Below, piece by piece: positions 5,839 to 8,558 of a stretch of 8,558 nucleotides of DNA. The notes below the pieces were generated by a model, which was not told the DNA's origin, made no database searches, and saw only the letters and a program-made list of their open reading frames with translations. Every line of letters starts with the position of its first letter. The stretch's first letter is position 1. Source of the DNA: Kangiellaceae bacterium (GTDB lineage Bacteria > Pseudomonadota > Gammaproteobacteria > Enterobacterales > Kangiellaceae); assembly GCA_030148365.1 (NCBI GenBank), contig JASBTO010000257.1:1-8558 (forward strand). Direction: 5' to 3'. The position numbers and the translations under genes were made by a program.

Positions 5839-6456
5839 ATGAAGATACTCGCCATAATCGCGCTGGCTGCATTCGGGCTCGCCCAGAATGTTGACGCTGC
5901 CGACGTGGAAGCCGGCGCCGGGATCGCACAAACCTGTGCGGCGTGCCACCAGGCGGACGGCAACAGCACGACGCCGATCTGGCCGAAACTGGCCGAACAG
6001 AATCCTGACTACCTGGTCAAGCAGTTGAAAGACTTCAAGGACAGCATGGCCGATCAAAGCAAGGGCCGATATGATCCTTCAATGTCGCCCATGGCAGCGC
6101 CCTTGTCCGAAGAAGATATGGAAAACGTGGCCGCCTACTATGCTTCGCGGGAGATCCAGAAAGGCGCGGTCGCCAAGCAATACATCGAGATGGGCGAGCG
6201 CCTGTACCGCGCAGGTGACGCCGGCAGGGGCATTCCGGCCTGTACCGCCTGTCACGGTCCGACTGGCGCCGGTCTGAATGCGGCCGAATATCCGGCCCTC
6301 TCCGGACAGCACCCCGAGTACACCATTGCCCAGCTCAAGGCGTTTGCCAAAGGCACCCGGCACAATGACCAGAACCGGGTCATGCGCGACATCGCTTCCC
6401 GGATGAGTGACGAGCAGATGGAAGCGGTAGCCCAATATCTGTTGGGATTGCACTGA
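5839..6456 (+). CDS. Periplasmic di-heme cytochrome c4
   Basis: A 205-residue exported c-type cytochrome made of two similar single-heme halves, the normal size for c4. A signal peptide (MKILAIIALAAFGLA...) probably ends after NVDA (residue 20). The heme-binding motifs are CAACH (33-37) and CTACH (135-139). Methionines in suitable places to be sixth ligands are M85 (in SPMAAPL) and M182 (in NRVMRDIA). Cytochrome c4 carries electrons in the periplasm, typically between the bc1 complex and terminal oxidases such as cbb3, so aerobic respiration with such an oxidase is implied. The ATG is preceded by AAAAGGG (5826-5832), a fair Shine-Dalgarno. The gene ends with its own terminator. c4 genes near polA/engB are also found in Pseudomonas. 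Confidence 0.95.
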   Translation: MKILAIIALAAFGLAQNVDAADVEAGAGIAQTCAACHQADGNSTTPIWPKLAEQNPDYLVKQLKDFKDSMADQSKGRYDPSMSPMAAPLSEEDMENVAAYYASREIQKGAVAKQYIEMGERLYRAGDAGRGIPACTACHGPTGAGLNAAEYPALSGQHPEYTIAQLKAFAKGTRHNDQNRVMRDIASRMSDEQMEAVAQYLLGLH

Positions 6457-6488
6457 ATCGCCGCTTGCACTCATCGCACCCAGAAGTT

Positions 6489-6516
6489 AAAAAGGCAGCA
6501 TCCGCTGCCTTTTTTA
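6489..6516 (+). terminator. Intrinsic terminator after cytochrome c4
   Basis: AAAGGCAGC (6491-6499) pairs with GCTGCCTTT (6504-6512) around the loop ATCC, followed by further Ts to 6515. The A-run on the left also makes it work in the other direction. It lies only 35 bases before the start of the next gene. Confidence 0.9.
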
Positions 6517-6550
6517 TTGGCTGTTCGTTTGCCAGCACCGAGAGCCTGCC

Positions 6551-7204
6551 ATGAAGCTTTTTTTACCAGTTACCCTCCTCGCCCTGATGGCCTCGAGCCT
6601 GCTGTGGGCCGCTGAAGATCCGGTCAGGGAAAATCGTCAGTATCTCAAATTGCCGGACAAGCCGGTTGCGGACGAATTCCGCGCGCCGATTGTCCAGTTC
6701 GTCTACTACGGCTGCGATGCCTGTCTGAAAGTCGAACAGGAGTTGGGTGCCTGGCTCGACGAAGAACGGGTACTGAGATTGCCGTCCGTATTGCGCCCAG
6801 CCTGGCGGCCTGCCGCAAAACTGTGGCTGGCGCTGGAGCGGATCGACGCCGATCCCGCTATTCACCGACAAATCATGGAAGCCCTGTCGGCGGCGCCTGA
6901 CGCGTCGATGAAGTTGGAGCCCCTGCTGGCTTTGGCGGTAGAGCTGGGCGCCGATGAGGAAGCCCTGCAAGCCGCAATCACGGAACCGGAACTCTACAAG
7001 GCGCTGGCGCGAATTGATGCCCTGTCAGACGCCTGGGATGTACGTGGTGTGCCCGCGTTTATCGTAAACGGGCGTTTTTACACAGACGCGAATTTGACCG
7101 GTACTCTCGACCATCTGAGACGGGTACTGCAAGCGCTGATAGACATGCCCGGGCAGAAGGATATCTCAATCAGCGCCGCGCAGATTGCCGCACCCGCCGA
7201 CTAG
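6551..7204 (+). CDS. Periplasmic DsbA-like thiol:disulfide protein with CDAC active site
   Basis: A 217-residue exported protein with the layout of DsbA. The signal peptide MKLFLPVTLLALMASSLLWA ends at about residue 20-21. A thioredoxin-fold strand leads into FVYYGCDACLKVEQEL (active-site C55 and C58). A helical insertion follows (about 85-150, with LRPAWRPAAKLWLALE). Then comes RGVPAFIVNGRFY (164-176), where V166-P167 is the conserved residue plus cis-proline opposite the active site. DsbA enzymes introduce disulfides into exported proteins. The usual CPHC is here CDAC; since the two middle residues set the redox potential, it may be a weaker oxidant or serve a special partner. The start has AGAG (6541-6544) upstream. 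A terminator stands only 35 bases before it, so transcription may depend on read-through from the cytochrome gene. Pseudomonas also has dsbA beside c4. Confidence 0.82.
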   Translation: MKLFLPVTLLALMASSLLWAAEDPVRENRQYLKLPDKPVADEFRAPIVQFVYYGCDACLKVEQELGAWLDEERVLRLPSVLRPAWRPAAKLWLALERIDADPAIHRQIMEALSAAPDASMKLEPLLALAVELGADEEALQAAITEPELYKALARIDALSDAWDVRGVPAFIVNGRFYTDANLTGTLDHLRRVLQALIDMPGQKDISISAAQIAAPAD

Positions 7205-7223
7205 CAGGGTCGCAGCGGTAGTT

Positions 7224-7955
7224 CTAGAGCGACGCCTTTGTGGATTCCGGGCGATGGCCCTTGGCCGCAAGCTGCAGGGCATGCATGGCCCCCGAGTGAA
7301 ATTCCCGCCGGTAGAGTACGATCACCACCAAAGTACTGGTCAGAACAAACAACCAGGGGTGAATGAACCAGGCGAGGCCCGCCATGGCGAAATTATAGGC
7401 CCGCAAGCCCATGTTGAAGGAGGTGTTGGCGCGAGTCATCACCTGGCTGGCGCTTTCGATGAAGGGTTTTTCCGCCTCACCGATTTCTGGCCTGAAGGGT
7501 GCACCACCGAGCAGGACCACGGCAAAATTATACTGCCGCATCGACCAGGTAAACTTGAAAAAAGCGTAGATATAAACCGTCACCAGCAAAAGCAGTTTTA
7601 TCTCCCACAAGGCGCGGCTACTTTCGCTGACCATCGGCAAGGCGGAGACCAGTTCAATAGCCCGCTCGGTAGCGCCCATTACCGTCAATAGGCCACCAAT
7701 AATGAAAATGGTGGTCGACGCGAAAAAGCTGACATTGCGCTGCAGGATCCCGAGACAGGTAGCGTCGGTGATGCGCATTTCATGACTGACTATCTGTCTG
7801 ACCCAGTGCCGGCGATGCTCCGCCAACTGGTTATGCAAGCAAGGCCGTAGCCGCGCCTGCCAGCGGGCAAAGATGGTATAGCCGGTCCAGCTAAGGAGAA
7901 ACCAGCCGAGTGCGAGCCAGTCCACGGGACTTAAAATGCCGAAGGTACTGTTCAT
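7224..7955 (-). CDS. DUF599-family inner-membrane protein
   Basis: A 243-residue multi-pass membrane protein of unknown function. Hydrophobic segments lie at about residues 10-30, 75-95, 115-135 and 190-225. Family-typical stretches are the N-terminal membrane helix followed by a basic loop, RITDATCLGILQRNVSFFAST (read in two pieces: RITDATCLGIL and QRNVSFFAST), FKFTWSMRQYNFA and the late RAYNFAMAGLAWF. These fit the DUF599 description as I remember it. The start ATG at 7955 lacks a clear Shine-Dalgarno. The gene converges on the DsbA-like gene with only 19 bases between stop codons and no visible terminator there, so the two transcripts probably overlap. No function can be proposed from the sequence. 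Confidence 0.82.
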   Translation of the reverse strand: MNSTFGILSPVDWLALGWFLLSWTGYTIFARWQARLRPCLHNQLAEHRRHWVRQIVSHEMRITDATCLGILQRNVSFFASTTIFIIGGLLTVMGATERAIELVSALPMVSESSRALWEIKLLLLVTVYIYAFFKFTWSMRQYNFAVVLLGGAPFRPEIGEAEKPFIESASQVMTRANTSFNMGLRAYNFAMAGLAWFIHPWLFVLTSTLVVIVLYRREFHSGAMHALQLAAKGHRPESTKASL

Positions 7956-8027
7956 TGCATTAACTTGTTAGCACCGAAAGAAGGCCTTAAAGTGCCAGTA
8001 TGCCCGAGCGCATGCAAGTGAAGCTTT

Positions 8028-8045
8028 GTTGTCAAAAGTGACAAC
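8028..8045. promoter_or_regulatory. Operator-like perfect dyad upstream of the DUF255 gene
   Basis: GTTGTCA (8028-8034) and TGACAAC (8039-8045) are perfect inverted copies around AAAG. The 18-bp site lies in the 152-base divergent gap between the DUF599 and DUF255 genes, 63 bases before the latter's start. The size and symmetry fit a dimeric repressor or activator; no T-run follows. The binding protein is unknown. Confidence 0.4.
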
Positions 8046-8107
8046 GCCGTTACCGCGGGACCCCGGATCAATGGCCGATCTCTTGCGGCATTACAGGGAT
8101 CTTTTCC

Positions 8108-8558
8108 ATGGACAGTATTGACAGCAACGACCTGCGCAACGCCAACAGCCCCTACCTTCAACAGCACGCTGACAACCCCGTGCACTGGCAGCAGTGGACC
8201 CCGGAAGTCCTGGCCTGGGCCCGGGACCGGGACAAGCCCATTTTGCTGTCAATCGGCTACTCCGCCTGCCACTGGTGTCACGTGATGGCACATGAATCTT
8301 TCGAGGACCCGGCGACTGCGGAAGTGATGAATCGACACTTCATCAATATCAAACTGGATCGGGAAGAAAGACCGGATCTTGATCGCATCTATCAACTTGC
8401 CCACCAATTGATGAACCAGCAGGGCGGCGGCTGGCCCCTGAACGTGTTTCTCGACCCGCGGGATCTGACGCCTTTTTTCAGCGGCACCTACTTCCCGCCC
8501 CAACCCCGTCATGGATTGCCTGGCTTTACACAGTTGCTGGACGGAGTGCGGCGCTTTT
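8108..8558 (+). CDS. DUF255 thioredoxin-fold protein (YyaL/SPATA20 type), N-terminal part
   Basis: The first 150 codons of a gene cut by the right edge; complete members are commonly over 600 residues, with an N-terminal DUF255 thioredoxin-like domain and a C-terminal barrel resembling sugar-processing enzymes. The visible part is diagnostic: RNANSPYLQQHADNPVHW (residues 10-27), KPILLSIGYSACHWCHVMAHESF with the CHWC pair at C54 and C57 (read as KPILLSIGYSA then CHWCHVMAHESF), IKLDREERPDLD, and GGGWPLNVFLDP. There is no signal peptide, so it is probably cytoplasmic. The function is not established; a redox role is suggested only by the Cys pair. A good Shine-Dalgarno (AGGGA, 8095-8099) supports the ATG at 8108. 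An operator-like dyad stands upstream. Confidence 0.93.
   Translation, partial: MDSIDSNDLRNANSPYLQQHADNPVHWQQWTPEVLAWARDRDKPILLSIGYSACHWCHVMAHESFEDPATAEVMNRHFINIKLDREERPDLDRIYQLAHQLMNQQGGGWPLNVFLDPRDLTPFFSGTYFPPQPRHGLPGFTQLLDGVRRF

Noticed and set aside
7185..7691. A 168-codon plus-strand frame overlapping the DUF599 gene
   Set aside because: It is antisense to DUF599, composition-driven, and has no motif or ribosome binding site.

Overview
The window looks like a chromosomal segment of a gammaproteobacterium with respiratory metabolism. It is moderately GC-rich. The core order (DUF2782 protein, polA, small-RNA locus, engB, cytochrome c4, DsbA-like protein) is, from memory, the one seen around polA in Pseudomonas and relatives. 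I cannot name a genus from sequence reading alone. No phage, transposase, CRISPR array, tRNA or rRNA is visible.

Layout. 1-913 (minus): the end of a TRAP transporter operon, a small DctQ-type subunit overlapping the start of a large DctM-type permease that runs off the left edge. 914-1235: a gene-free stretch with an AT-rich tract and a cluster of DnaA boxes (two perfect, facing each other). 1236-1580 (minus): a small exported DUF2782 protein. 1581-1904: the gap upstream of polA, occupied mostly by a 202-nt imperfect inverted repeat that would fold as a branched RNA and would bury the polA ribosome binding site. 1905-4619 (plus): full-length DNA polymerase I with all three activities apparently intact. 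4620-4863: a probable small RNA gene with a sigma-E/AlgU-type promoter, three tightly packed hairpins and a strong intrinsic terminator. It sits in the locus that holds Spot 42 in enterobacteria and ErsA in Pseudomonas. 4864-5487 (minus): the GTPase EngB/YihA. 5488-5838: a divergent promoter region. 5839-6456 (plus): periplasmic di-heme cytochrome c4 and its terminator. 6551-7204 (plus): a periplasmic DsbA-like protein with an unusual CDAC active site. 7224-7955 (minus): a DUF599 membrane protein. 8108-8558 (plus, cut by the edge): the N-terminus of a DUF255/YyaL-type thioredoxin-fold protein, preceded by a perfect operator-like dyad.

How it fits together. Most genes are housekeeping: DNA repair and replication (polA), ribosome assembly (engB), electron transfer (c4) and envelope thiol chemistry (DsbA-like). 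The most interesting material is non-coding: the candidate envelope-stress small RNA, whose loops copy the anti-Shine-Dalgarno sequence, and the structured element against the polA start codon. In that element every transition-type mismatch is a G-U wobble on the polA-sense strand, which suggests it works as RNA. All family assignments come from reading motifs by eye; no searches or folding programs were run.
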